Below, piece by piece: positions 1-7,627 of a stretch of 64,000 nucleotides of DNA (positions are counted from its first letter, which is position 1; every line of letters starts with the position of its first letter). Under the pieces are notes generated by a model, which had not been told where the DNA came from, searched no databases, and saw nothing but the letters and a program-made list of their open reading frames with translations. The position numbers were made by a program, and so were the translations under genes. Source of the DNA: CAVXEF01 sp963827315 (lineage in GTDB: Bacteria > Planctomycetota > Phycisphaerae > Sedimentisphaerales > Anaerobacaceae); assembly GCA_963827315.1 (NCBI GenBank), contig CAWHAL010000004.1, positions 310,001 to 374,000 of the forward strand, written 5' to 3'.

Positions 1-1
1 C

Positions 2-736
2 GAAGAATGGAATCAGTATTTTGCCGGTCATTGGAATATCCCCGGTGAAAAACAAAATGGCCATTTGGCTATGTTTCCGGAAGAAATTCCCCGCCGGCTT
101 ATTAGAATGTTCAGCTATGTCGGCGATACAATATTAGACCCGTTTGTCGGAAGCGGGACAACATCTCTGGCAGCAAAAAACCTCGAAAGAAATTCGATAG
201 GATATGAAATAAATTCTAGTTTCATACCTGTCATCAAAGAGAAGCTTGGTTTAAAGAAAAATGGATTTTTTGATAAGTTTAATATTGAACTTGTACAAAA
301 TAGAGAAGATGAAACTAACTGGAAAGAGGAAATAAATAAATTGCCTTACGTTTTTAAAGACCCCGTAAAATTCGACAAAAAAATCGACCCTCGGAAATTA
401 CAGTTTGGTTCTAAAATTAACGGCGATAGCCGGAAAAGACAGGATTATCATAGTGTAAGAAAAGTTATTTCTCCTACAGAACTTGAACTTGATGACGGCC
501 TGAAAATTCGCCTGATAGGTATAAAGGAAAAGACTGAGAAGAAAGCTCAAGCCATTGAATTTTTGCAGTCGAAAACCAAAGGCCAGAAAGTTTTTATGAA
601 ATTCGGCCATACGAAACACGACAGCCAAAATAACCTGTTGTGTTATTTGTATTTACAGAACAAAACTTTTATTAACCGCCATCTGCTTAAACAGGGCTTT
701 GTGGAAGTAGATGACAGTGCACGGCAACTTAACTGA
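2..736 (+). CDS. DNA methyltransferase (beta-class N4/N6), C-terminal part, with SNase-like tail; 5' end outside window
   Basis: The frame is open to base 2, so the N-terminus lies outside the window. The visible 244 residues start with a GHW...MFPEEIPRRLI segment and carry the AdoMet motif DPFVGSGTT (about residues 46-54). Motif I in this late position is typical of beta-class amino-methyltransferases of type II R-M systems, so the missing part should hold the catalytic (S/D)PPY motif. Residues about 145-236 resemble a staphylococcal-nuclease (TNase) fold: an RLIGI strand, then a FINRHLLKQGFVEV segment. The nuclease catalytic positions are not kept: RLIGIKEKT replaces RLxxxDxPE, and the later Arg is absent. 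This suggests a binding or structural domain. An endonuclease gene follows after 20 nt, so this is probably the protective methylase. Family call is firm; the SNase-like reading is moderate. Confidence 0.85.
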   Translation, partial: EEWNQYFAGHWNIPGEKQNGHLAMFPEEIPRRLIRMFSYVGDTILDPFVGSGTTSLAAKNLERNSIGYEINSSFIPVIKEKLGLKKNGFFDKFNIELVQNREDETNWKEEINKLPYVFKDPVKFDKKIDPRKLQFGSKINGDSRKRQDYHSVRKVISPTELELDDGLKIRLIGIKEKTEKKAQAIEFLQSKTKGQKVFMKFGHTKHDSQNNLLCYLYLQNKTFINRHLLKQGFVEVDDSARQLN

Positions 737-756
737 GTTTTTGAAGAGTAGTCCAA

Positions 757-1389
757 ATGCCTAAAGAATGGATACTAAACGGCGCAAATATGCGATGGGG
801 GCTTACACGCAAGAATAAAGTCGGTCCTGTCGCTGAGCATATAAGAAAATGTGCCCCGAAAACGGTAGAAGAATGGGAGCAATATTATTATTCAAACGTA
901 TACGCTCGGGAACATTTAGAGCAGCTTGGCAGGACACTGTTTATAAAAGTGACAGAAATTTGCCAGGCTGAGATAGAAAGCATCACCGAACAGGATTGTA
1001 TTAACTTTTTAATTGACCTTGTTATTTCGAGAACATTCGATGGTTACAAATCTGAAATTCAAACTATTTATGGTCGTCTCGAAAAAGAATTAGGAGTGAA
1101 AATACTCCCCGCACCTGATGAATGGGATAGGGGTTATAACGTTGATTTCTATATTGATGTCAAAGGAAGCTACGTCGGTTTACAAATTAAACCGGCCGGT
1201 TATGCTTATATTACACAAATAATAAATGAACTCGAATTCCAAAAAAGTACACATGAGAAATTCACAAAAAAATATGGTGGTAAAGTTTTTTACATTATTT
1301 CGATAACCGAAGGAAAAAACAAAATCATTCACAATCCTCAAATTATCCCTGAAATTCAGCAGGAGATAAAACGATTAAGCGAAAAATGA
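757..1389 (+). CDS. MjaI-like type II restriction endonuclease
   Basis: The 210-aa protein begins with a tryptophan-rich block (EWILNGANMRWGL, then RKNKVGPVAEHI and EEWEQYYY) that I associate with the MjaI restriction endonuclease family; MjaI cuts CTAG. A plausible PD-(D/E)xK-type core is VDFYIDVKGSYVGLQIKP (about residues 128-145), with the acidic residue and the QIK lysine in register. It lies 20 nt downstream of a methylase, giving a two-gene R-M unit. Its TGA stop overlaps the ATG of a truncated Sua5 gene in an ATGA. A and T content is higher than in neighbouring housekeeping genes, which suits horizontal acquisition. The recognition site CTAG is inferred from the family only. Another uncharacterised PD-(D/E)xK enzyme is possible. 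Confidence 0.72.
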   Translation: MPKEWILNGANMRWGLTRKNKVGPVAEHIRKCAPKTVEEWEQYYYSNVYAREHLEQLGRTLFIKVTEICQAEIESITEQDCINFLIDLVISRTFDGYKSEIQTIYGRLEKELGVKILPAPDEWDRGYNVDFYIDVKGSYVGLQIKPAGYAYITQIINELEFQKSTHEKFTKKYGGKVFYIISITEGKNKIIHNPQIIPEIQQEIKRLSEK

Positions 1390-1526
1390 AAACAACAGTT
1401 TTGAAAATAAACAACCCTTTAAAAGATATTGTGGAGACTAAAAAAGCCGCTGATTTCATTGGCACTGGCGGGTTTGTCGTTTTTCCTACTGAAACTGTTT
1501 GCGGAATTGCCTACAAACTGGCATAA
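1386..1526 (+). pseudogene. Truncated Sua5/YrdC (threonylcarbamoyl-AMP synthase) N-terminus
   Basis: A 46-codon frame starts in an ATGA overlap with the endonuclease gene. It encodes a recognisable YrdC/Sua5 start: a helix ending in AADFI, GGFVVFPTETVCGIAYKLA, then a TAA stop. The family (about 200-350 aa) makes threonylcarbamoyl-AMP for tRNA t6A, and FPTETVYGL is its hallmark strand-turn. Only this N-terminal piece exists, and I found no continuation in the other frames downstream, so it looks like a decayed remnant. An intact Sua5 is expected elsewhere in the genome because t6A is usually essential (inference). Confidence 0.7.
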
Positions 1527-2320
1527 AGATAAATAGTGGCCGTTTATTTTTCCCCATCCGCTGTTGCTGCCTGCGGTTCGGATACTATTTTTACTCGTAC
1601 GCCTTTGGCGTACTTACTGTATGTTTCCTCATCGCGGCCTCCGGCACCAACAGCAGAGTCTTAAGTCTCCTGTCCTCTGTCGTCCGTCTTCTGCTCTATG
1701 CTACCCGCTACTCCCTCCATTGCTTACCCCTCCCCCTCTATTTTGCCCTTGCCCCACTTGCCTCGAATCTTTTTATATCCACAATATCCACTGCATTACC
1801 TGATGCCCTGATGTTCTGATACCCTTTCTACTCCCTTTGTGCCTCTGTGCCTTTGTCTCTCTGTGCCTTCGCGCCCGCAAATTGGCGGCGCGATTATTTG
1901 CGCAAGGGGGTACATCAATCACTGTCCAAAACGCACCAATTTCTTGCAATTTTTGTAAATTTCTTGTAATTTTTTGAAATTTTTGCAAATTTTTTACAAT
2001 TTTTCCCATTTTTTTCACGTGACTTGCGCGTTTGATGTCAAATTTTGTCTTGCCCACTTTGCCTAATCGTTACAATTTAACATCCTGACCTTCATTTTTA
2101 ACCCTAAAAAACCATATCGTGCCTTCTAAAATACCCTCCAATTTTTTGATTTTTTCTAATTATGGATATTTCCAGTCCTAAATTTGACTCGTTTGTACGA
2201 TGTCCCGCCATCTGACGGGACGGAAACGAATCAATTTACAATTTACGAATTTTGATTTACAATGCCTAAGGCATGGCCAAGTCCATTTGCGAATTGGGTT
2301 GAGGTAGGAGACAAGGAAAT
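1527..2320. other. Gene-free spacer with pyrimidine-rich strand and phased A/T repeats
   Basis: About 790 nt hold no convincing gene. Bases 1640-1865 are strongly C/T-rich on the plus strand, including a low-complexity CTCTGTGCCTTTGTCTCTCTG run of a kind widespread in environmental bacterial spacers. Bases 1938-2013 form a regular 10-bp AATTT array, listed separately. At 2201-2221 a short GTCCCG/CGGGAC hairpin is followed by AT-rich TTACAATTTACGAATTTTG words. The DedA gene begins at 2321 after an AGGAG-like site. Confidence 0.6.
1938..2013. repeat. Decamer array: AATTT at exact 10-bp spacing
   Basis: AATTT occurs at 1938, 1948, 1958, 1968, 1978, 1988 and 1998, exactly 10 bp apart, with a degenerate eighth unit near 2008. 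The units look like variants of TTCTTGCAAT. Short A/T tracts repeated in phase with the helix are known to bend DNA, so intrinsic curvature is expected (inference). A simple degenerate tandem expansion would look the same. Confidence 0.85.
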
Positions 2321-2887
2321 ATGTCTCTGGCGTTACTTGTGGCAAAGTATGGATACCCGGCGGTGGTTGCGGGTACGGCGCTGGAAGGTGAAATGGTCCT
2401 AATCGCAGCCGGGTTCTTAGCCCATCGGGGGTATCTCGCATTGCCATACGTGATTCTTACTGCGTTCGTTGGCACGCTTGCGGGGGACCAGTTTTTCTTC
2501 CATTTAGGACGAAGAAGCGGGGCAGCACTACTCGAGCGCAAGCCGCAGTGGCAGGCAAAGGCTGCCAGGGCACGCACGCTGCTTGAGCACAATCGGATTG
2601 CGATTTTGTTAGGTTTTCGGTTTCTGTATGGGCTGCGCATGATAACGCCATTTGTCATTGGGATGAGCGGATTCAGCGTCAAATTATTCCTGCTCTTCAA
2701 TGCCATCAGCGCCATTATCTGGGTAATCGTCATCAGCTGTTTAGGCTATGGGTTCGGGGAATTCCTCGCTGTTTTGTTGAAAGATGTGAAGCACTGGGAG
2801 AAGTGGATTGTCCTTGGCATCCTGGTTATCGGCGGTCTTGGCTGGCTGTGTCATTATGTCAGGAGACGGCTTAAAAATAGCGTATAG
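2321..2887 (+). CDS. DedA-family membrane protein (SNARE-associated/VTT domain)
   Basis: The 188-aa integral membrane protein carries DedA hallmarks: an acidic EGEMVLIAAGFLAHRGYL segment near residue 22, GDQFFFHLGRRSG (about 55-67), and RFLYGLRMITPFVIGMSGFS (about 99-118) with the conserved Arg and Pro-Gly. Three or four further hydrophobic helices follow, and the tail is basic (RRRLKNSV). DedA/VTT proteins act as lipid flippases or scramblases in the inner membrane, notably for undecaprenyl phosphate; the lipid handled here is unknown. A GGTAGGAGAC ribosome site precedes the ATG. The last codons and the stop lie inside a GCGTATAGC repeat array, so the C-terminus may have been set by repeat insertion. 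Confidence 0.88.
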   Translation: MSLALLVAKYGYPAVVAGTALEGEMVLIAAGFLAHRGYLALPYVILTAFVGTLAGDQFFFHLGRRSGAALLERKPQWQAKAARARTLLEHNRIAILLGFRFLYGLRMITPFVIGMSGFSVKLFLLFNAISAIIWVIVISCLGYGFGEFLAVLLKDVKHWEKWIVLGILVIGGLGWLCHYVRRRLKNSV

Positions 2888-3008
2888 CGTATAGCGGATA
2901 GCGGATAGGACGGCCGAAGACAGACGACAGGAAACAGCGTGTAGCGTGTAGCGTATAGGACGGCGGAGGACGGCCGGTCAGCGGACAGCGTATAGCGTAG
3001 AGCGGACA
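2873..3008. repeat. Low-complexity GCGTATAGCG/GCGGATAGC array
   Basis: Words such as AGCGTATAGCGTATAGCGG, GCGGATAGGACGGC and GCGTGTAGCG recur irregularly between the DedA and NTF2-like genes. The same word family reappears at 9151-9178 across the gatC stop (GATAGCGAATAGCGTTTAGC). It contributes the DedA stop codon. Confidence 0.8.
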
Positions 3009-3014
3009 GGACGA

Positions 3015-3602
3015 CTACCAGGGGGTTTGTGAGATGTCCTGCCAGTTGACTGAGCGGAGGTCGAGCTCGAGGATTTCAGCGCGTGTGATGAGCCAATTGC
3101 CGGCGGGTTGTTTCTGGAGGTCCACTTCGGCCTTTACGAGCATTTGCTGTTTGAAGTTCTGGTAGGCGAGGCCGCGCTTGTCGAATATTATTCGGACCGT
3201 AAAAACGGCGGTTGCTGTTGGCAAAGAGACCTCTATAGCCTGAATTCTTTTTATATTTTTTTCAATTAACGGCTCTGCGAGCGATACTCGGCAGTGGTAC
3301 ATTAAGTCATTTTTGGTTTTGTGAAATGAATCGCGGTAGTTATCGGCGATAATCGCTTCGATTGCATCGGGGTTTTCCTCTTCGACGGCTTTTACGCCTG
3401 TCTCGATGACGGCGTTGATTTTTTCGCGGTCGGTTTCGACCAAAAAGTCCAGGCCAAAGGCAGCGGCGGCGAGGAGGGCGGGCAAAAGCCATTGCCAAGC
3501 GTGCCGGTTTTGCGGGAAGATGCTGCGGAAAATTATTACTAAAAGCAGGACAATTCCCGCGGTGATTAGCAGCGGCCAGGGCTGTTCAAAGATAACGGAC
3601 AT
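3015..3602 (-). CDS. Hypothetical membrane protein with NTF2-like (SnoaL-type) domain
   Basis: The 195-aa protein has two N-terminal membrane segments (about residues 10-26 and 37-52). The domain that follows starts ETDREKINAVIETGVKAVEE, then DAIEAIIADNY, and ends in beta-rich segments. This layout (helix, DxxAIxAxxADxY, curved sheet) resembles NTF2-like domains, but I do not recognise a named family. It sits 21 nt downstream of surE on the same strand, so the two are probably co-transcribed. Its function is unknown; a cell-envelope role is only suggested by the membrane anchor. Confidence 0.75.
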   Translation of the reverse strand: MSVIFEQPWPLLITAGIVLLLVIIFRSIFPQNRHAWQWLLPALLAAAAFGLDFLVETDREKINAVIETGVKAVEEENPDAIEAIIADNYRDSFHKTKNDLMYHCRVSLAEPLIEKNIKRIQAIEVSLPTATAVFTVRIIFDKRGLAYQNFKQQMLVKAEVDLQKQPAGNWLITRAEILELDLRSVNWQDISQTPW

Positions 3603-3623
3603 TTTTTATTCTGCCTTTGCGGT

Positions 3624-4370
3624 TTACGAGGGAAAAAGTTTTTGGAGCTGACGTGTCTTTGCGCGGTCGGTCATACCAATGGCAAGGGCGGTTATCGTTA
3701 TGAAACCATCGGCGAGGGAGATTGAGTCGGTGGAGTTTTCTTCGTGTCGGTGTGAGCCGGCAGCCAACTGGAATACGGTTTGGCCCAGCTCGTTTTGGCG
3801 GCGGACATAGGATTCGTCGAAGCCCTCGGTCGATTGGGGTACGACCCTTATGCCTTTAGGCTTTCCCTTCGATAAGAACGGTATGTTGATATTTATCACA
3901 CCGCCGCTGGCGATTGGCATAAGTTTCTGGAGCACTTCGACGCCGTATTTGGCGGCGGTTTCGAAATCCATATTTTCTTCGGCGGCGAGGCTCATAGCGA
4001 CGGCGGGGATTTTCAGGAAAGCCGCTTCCATCGCGGCGGCAACGGTGCCGGAATAATAGGCGTTTATCCCTATGTTTGCGCCATTATTCAGGCCTGCGAC
4101 AACGAGGTCAATCGGGTCTTTGCAAAGCTGCATACGGGCAAGCTTTACGCAGTCGGCGGGCGAGCCTTCGACGCTGAAGCCGGTGAAGCAGCCTGCGATG
4201 TCGATTTTGTTGCATACGAAAGGACGATTGAGGGTGATGCTGTGGCTGCTGCAGGAACGGCTGTCGGCAGGAGCGACAACGGTTACGCTGCCGAGCTTGG
4301 CCAGCTCCTTGTAGAGTGCGGCGAGGCCCGGCGCAAAAATACCATCATCGTTCGTCAGAAGTATCTGCAT
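3624..4370 (-). CDS. surE: 5'/3'-nucleotidase SurE
   Basis: At 248 aa the length fits SurE, a metal-dependent nucleoside monophosphate phosphatase of the cytoplasm. The start MQILLTNDDGIFAPGL contains the metal-binding Asp pair (residues 8-9). SCSSHSITL (about 39-47) supplies the conserved Ser. The family signature GLNNGANIGINAYYSGTVAA (about 93-112) holds the Asn and the YSGTVxAA block. It is the first gene of a two-gene minus-strand unit with the NTF2-like gene. The divergent nnrE lies upstream across a 14-bp tandem repeat. No anomaly was seen. Confidence 0.95.
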   Translation of the reverse strand: MQILLTNDDGIFAPGLAALYKELAKLGSVTVVAPADSRSCSSHSITLNRPFVCNKIDIAGCFTGFSVEGSPADCVKLARMQLCKDPIDLVVAGLNNGANIGINAYYSGTVAAAMEAAFLKIPAVAMSLAAEENMDFETAAKYGVEVLQKLMPIASGGVININIPFLSKGKPKGIRVVPQSTEGFDESYVRRQNELGQTVFQLAAGSHRHEENSTDSISLADGFITITALAIGMTDRAKTRQLQKLFPS

Positions 4371-4372
4371 CG

Positions 4373-4409
4373 CTATTGATTATTTACTATTGATTATTTA
4401 CTATTGATT
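4373..4409. repeat. 14-bp tandem repeat (CTATTGATTATTTA x 2.6)
   Basis: Units lie at 4373-4386 and 4387-4400, with a partial unit at 4401-4409, in the divergent surE/nnrE spacer. A related AATAATCAATAATCAAT sequence occurs at about 34832-34850, between yajC and tgt. Confidence 0.85.
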
Positions 4410-4450
4410 TGATTTTACCATTCAGTTTCAGCTTATCAATAAGCAATGCT

Positions 4451-5155
4451 ATGGAAAAGTATTCGGCGGGTAAAAAGTGTGTTGCGATGAGCCGGGATGA
4501 GGTTCGTGCGTTCGACCGGTGGGCGATAGAGGAACTTGGGGTGCCGGGTGTGGTTCTGATGGAGAATGCCGGTCGAAGCTGTGCGGAGCTGATTAAGGAC
4601 AAGCTGGCCGATACTACGAATCCGAAGGTGTGTATATTTTGCGGGACGGGAAATAACGGCGGAGACGGGTACGTAATTGCGAGGCACCTCTTGAACAGCG
4701 GCTTTGAAGTTGCGGTGGTTATCTGCGGCGACCGTGACAAAATCAAAGGCGATGCGAAGATAAATCTGGATATTTTAGAGGGGCTGGGCCAGCGTGTTGA
4801 GGGGCTGGATTTGAGCGATTCCAACGTGGCGGGGATGATTGAGGCCTTTTGCAGCGGCGCTGATATGGTGGTTGATGGTATTTTCGGGACGGGGCTGCAG
4901 GGTGAGCTTAAAGAGGAGCATAGGCGGTTGATAGAAAGCATAAACGCTCAGAATTGTCCTATTTTTGCGGTGGATATTCCATCTGGTCTGGATTGCGATA
5001 CGGGTGAGCCGCTCGGGGCGGCTGTCAAAGCGAGCTGGACAGTGACTTTTGCGGCGGTTAAAAAGGGTTTTACATTGTCGAAGGCCGCCACTAAGTACAC
5101 GGGAGAGATTTTTGTTGCTTCGATTGGGGTTGAGCGGGGCGCTATGGGCGGTTAG
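4451..5155 (+). CDS. nnrE: NAD(P)H-hydrate epimerase (YjeF N-terminal domain)
   Basis: The protein repairs damaged NAD(P)HX by epimerising the R and S hydrates. It shows MSRDEVRAFDRWAIEELGVP, VVLMENAGRS, the nucleotide-site CGTGNNGGDGYVIARHL, then DGIFGTGLQGEL and DIPSGLDCDTGEPLG, all standard for the AIBP/NnrE fold. Only this domain is present; the NnrD dehydratase domain often fused to it is missing. I chose ATG 4451 as the first in-frame Met. ATG 4487 is equally good by family alignment, and neither has a strong ribosome site. The gene ends convergently, overlapping the next minus-strand stop by 4 nt. Confidence 0.9.
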   Translation: MEKYSAGKKCVAMSRDEVRAFDRWAIEELGVPGVVLMENAGRSCAELIKDKLADTTNPKVCIFCGTGNNGGDGYVIARHLLNSGFEVAVVICGDRDKIKGDAKINLDILEGLGQRVEGLDLSDSNVAGMIEAFCSGADMVVDGIFGTGLQGELKEEHRRLIESINAQNCPIFAVDIPSGLDCDTGEPLGAAVKASWTVTFAAVKKGFTLSKAATKYTGEIFVASIGVERGAMGG

Positions 5156-6606
5156 AACGACCAGGCACCCGCCTTTGTGGCCTTGGTTTTGTAGCCGATG
5201 AAGTAGAAAAACCTTTCGGCGTTGAGGACCGGGATGGAAAACGTCTGTGCCTGGGTTTGAACGTTTTTGTAGAGCGAGAGATTCCGGAGGGAGGCTTCGT
5301 ACCTTTCCATAGCCATTGGGTCAGCCTCCATTTGTTCAGAGGTTGGCTTTTGCTGAACGACGGGGGCCTGGCCGAGGATGAGATAATCGGTGTTGACGGT
5401 AACATTGTCGATGACTTTTCCGCCCCATTTTTTGACAAGCGATTTTATTTTTTCGATGCCGTCGTAGTCGATGTTTCCGTCGCCGTTGAGGTCGAATTCT
5501 CCTGCGATGACAAAGACGTTTGTTTTGTTACTGTCCCAGATTAAATTGGCGACGATGTCATCTACCGCAATGGGTTTTTTTATTTCCGAGCGTATAATTC
5601 TTGCAGCGGAGAAGGTCTTAGCGACATCGAAGACCTCGAGCTCAGCCTTTCCTTTTCCGTCTTTTGGTATGGGGAAGTTTTTATCGTAGACGGAAAAGGT
5701 CAGACCCGGATAGACGTGGTCGTCGCTGCCGATGTTCAGATGGGCTATTTTGGTCTGGTTATCGACCAACAATATTTTGCCGTCCGGCACAAAAGCTGGC
5801 GCTTCGCTGTCGGGCGGAGGCACGATGGCAGCGAGTTTTTCCTGAGCGAGGTTCATCCTTTCCTGCACTACCTCGAGCTGCGCCTTTGTTTTGAGCAGGT
5901 CCTGTTTCAGGGCCTGGCTGTTGGATTTTTCCTCATCGAGGCGTGCCATAAGCGTCTGGACCTGCTGTTCAGCCGTCTGTTGTGTGAGGATTTTAAGGTC
6001 ATTGTAGTCCTTTTTGATGTCACGAATCTGCTGTTCGTACTTTTCTTTTTCGGCCAGCAGTTTCCTTTCTTTTTCGAGGCTGGTGGCCACTGTATCGTCG
6101 AACTGATTCCTCAGATTATCGAACTGGTTTTTCAAATCAACTTGAGCAGCAGCATTTTCGTTCAAGACAGCATTCAACCTTTGAATTATCCGGATAAGGC
6201 TATCGGTATTCGGGTCGGCCGGGTTAATATCGAGCTGCTGATGTGGCAGTTCTTTTAGAGTTTCTTCCACCTTCCGTACGGCGGTTTCGACTTTAACTTC
6301 AGCGGAGGTGTCTTCCGGGAGTCCGCCGATGATTAGATACACCATCTGGTCGAGATAATCAGCCATTATTCCCAGGCCGCTTTTGTCGCGTGGGAGGCGA
6401 CCGACAATTTTTCCGAGTCCTTTTTGCTGTTCGGCGGCTGAGGCCATTTGTGCGAGCTCGTTTTTCGAGGTCTCCGCAATTGTTCTGTAATCTTCGATTT
6501 TAATGTAGCAGATTATTGCTATGGTTGTCGCGACCAGGAAAAGGCCGACAAAGGTTATCAGATAGTAAAGCATCGGGTCAGCTTGTGGTCTTTTGCCCAC
6601 CGCCAT
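5152..6606 (-). CDS. Membrane-anchored coiled-coil protein with BRCT-like domain and dockerin-type calcium loop
   Basis: The start at 6606 is fixed by a GGAAGGAG site 8 nt upstream; a longer frame begins at 6717 without support. The 484-aa protein has one membrane helix (about residues 14-36). A long helical, coiled-coil-like stretch (about 165-265) is rich in Glu, Lys and Gln. The C-terminal domain reads VFVIAGEFD...IKSLVKKWGGKVIDNVTVNTDYLILG. The GGKV plus TDYLILG pattern is that of BRCT domains, and a DLNGDGNIDYDG EF-hand/dockerin-like loop is inserted after the first strand. It ends with IPVLNAERFFYFIGY. I know no function for this architecture. A tether or assembly role in the envelope is inference only. 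Confidence 0.75.
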   Translation of the reverse strand: MAVGKRPQADPMLYYLITFVGLFLVATTIAIICYIKIEDYRTIAETSKNELAQMASAAEQQKGLGKIVGRLPRDKSGLGIMADYLDQMVYLIIGGLPEDTSAEVKVETAVRKVEETLKELPHQQLDINPADPNTDSLIRIIQRLNAVLNENAAAQVDLKNQFDNLRNQFDDTVATSLEKERKLLAEKEKYEQQIRDIKKDYNDLKILTQQTAEQQVQTLMARLDEEKSNSQALKQDLLKTKAQLEVVQERMNLAQEKLAAIVPPPDSEAPAFVPDGKILLVDNQTKIAHLNIGSDDHVYPGLTFSVYDKNFPIPKDGKGKAELEVFDVAKTFSAARIIRSEIKKPIAVDDIVANLIWDSNKTNVFVIAGEFDLNGDGNIDYDGIEKIKSLVKKWGGKVIDNVTVNTDYLILGQAPVVQQKPTSEQMEADPMAMERYEASLRNLSLYKNVQTQAQTFSIPVLNAERFFYFIGYKTKATKAGAWSF

Positions 6607-6815
6607 TGTTTGAACTCCTTCCCCGCTACGGCAAGGCCTTCGCCTTGACGAGCAGAATACTAAAAAACAACTGCGAAACTGGAGGTTATTATCGTCTGAA
6701 CAGCCCTGTGGCGTCAATAAAAAAACTGATATAAGCGTGTTTTATGGCACTTAGCGGGGGTTAGGGCGGGTATATCGGGGCAGTTCCACTTCGAGGCGGC
6801 AACGGGATCTAAGTT

Positions 6816-7523
6816 TTATAGCTTTTCCAAAAGGGGGGGCAAATCGCTGAGGCTGCGTATTGTATATTTGGCTGCGGCGTGGGGCTGGTCGGCCGGCTCG
6901 ATGTGTATACCGGCAGTAGGTTCGACAGGCGCACTATAAAGGCGGATTATGCGGATGGTGGAAAGCCCCAGCTTGTTCGGTGCGATAAAATCCTTTTTTT
7001 CATCATTGCCGAGAAAGGCTGCGTTTTGCGGTTTCGCATTAAGGGTCTGCAGGAGCTTCTCGAAGCCGACCGGCGACGGCTTCCAGCAGTTTCGGCCAAG
7101 CAGTTCGGTATAGATTATGGACTTAAAATATTTTTCGATTGCCAGTGCCCGGACTTTTAGCTGCTGGGCGGGCAGGAAGCCATCGGTCAACAGGCCGAGG
7201 GTGTATTTGCGGCTTAACCTGCGGAGGACATCCTCGCTTTCCTGCGGCAATTTTATGCTGGGGGAGTGATTTCGATAAACCTCTATCAATCGTTCGATGA
7301 GCGCGGTGTCATATCGAATACCAAGCTGTTCGAGGGCTGCATTGAAGGTTGTTTTGTGATTGCCTGAGGAAAACTGCTTCCAAAGGGTTTCAAGGATTCG
7401 GCCGGCAGGGGGGTATCCCGGTCTATCGGCGAGAAAATCAGCGACGGCGCTAAAACCACTTCGACAATAGTCGATTTCATCGTAGAGGGTGTCGTCCAAA
7501 TCGAAAATTACCGTTGTTATCAT
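6816..7523 (-). CDS. HAD-superfamily hydrolase (subclass I, haloacid dehalogenase-like)
   Basis: The 235-aa protein has all four HAD motifs: FDLDDTLYDE (residues 7-16, nucleophile Asp and acid Asp), LLTDG (about 111-115), the Lys in CWKPSPVGFEKLL (about 146) and FLGNDEKKDF (about 168-177). The helical cap between motifs I and II suits phosphate-ester hydrolysis of small substrates. The substrate cannot be told from sequence; pyrimidine nucleotidase and phosphoglycolate phosphatase are relatives. It stands alone on the minus strand. A CTCGTCGCTCGTGACCCGTC repeat (7526-7560) lies immediately upstream of its ATG, in the spacer shared with the divergent pseudouridine synthase gene. Confidence 0.9.
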   Translation of the reverse strand: MITTVIFDLDDTLYDEIDYCRSGFSAVADFLADRPGYPPAGRILETLWKQFSSGNHKTTFNAALEQLGIRYDTALIERLIEVYRNHSPSIKLPQESEDVLRRLSRKYTLGLLTDGFLPAQQLKVRALAIEKYFKSIIYTELLGRNCWKPSPVGFEKLLQTLNAKPQNAAFLGNDEKKDFIAPNKLGLSTIRIIRLYSAPVEPTAGIHIEPADQPHAAAKYTIRSLSDLPPLLEKL

Positions 7524-7627
7524 AATCGTGGCTCGTCGCTCGTGACCCGTCGCTCGTTATTTGTATAACGCGTTAATTATAACATCGACATTTGGCCAGA
7601 TGGTGCATAATATTATAATGAGGAGTT

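Noticed and set aside
2..1526. Defence island beyond the R-M pair
   Set aside because: No other defence gene was found next to it; only a Sua5 remnant and an empty spacer follow.
1773..2057. Minus-strand frame rich in Lys and Gln (KNLQKFQKITRNLQKLQ)
   Set aside because: The apparent peptide pattern comes from the 10-bp AATTT array, whose period is not a multiple of 3. No start signal was seen.
6607..6717. N-terminal extension of the BRCT-like gene
   Set aside because: A GGAAGGAG site fixes the start at 6606, and the extension encodes repeat-derived sequence (CTACGGCAAGGCCTTCGCC).
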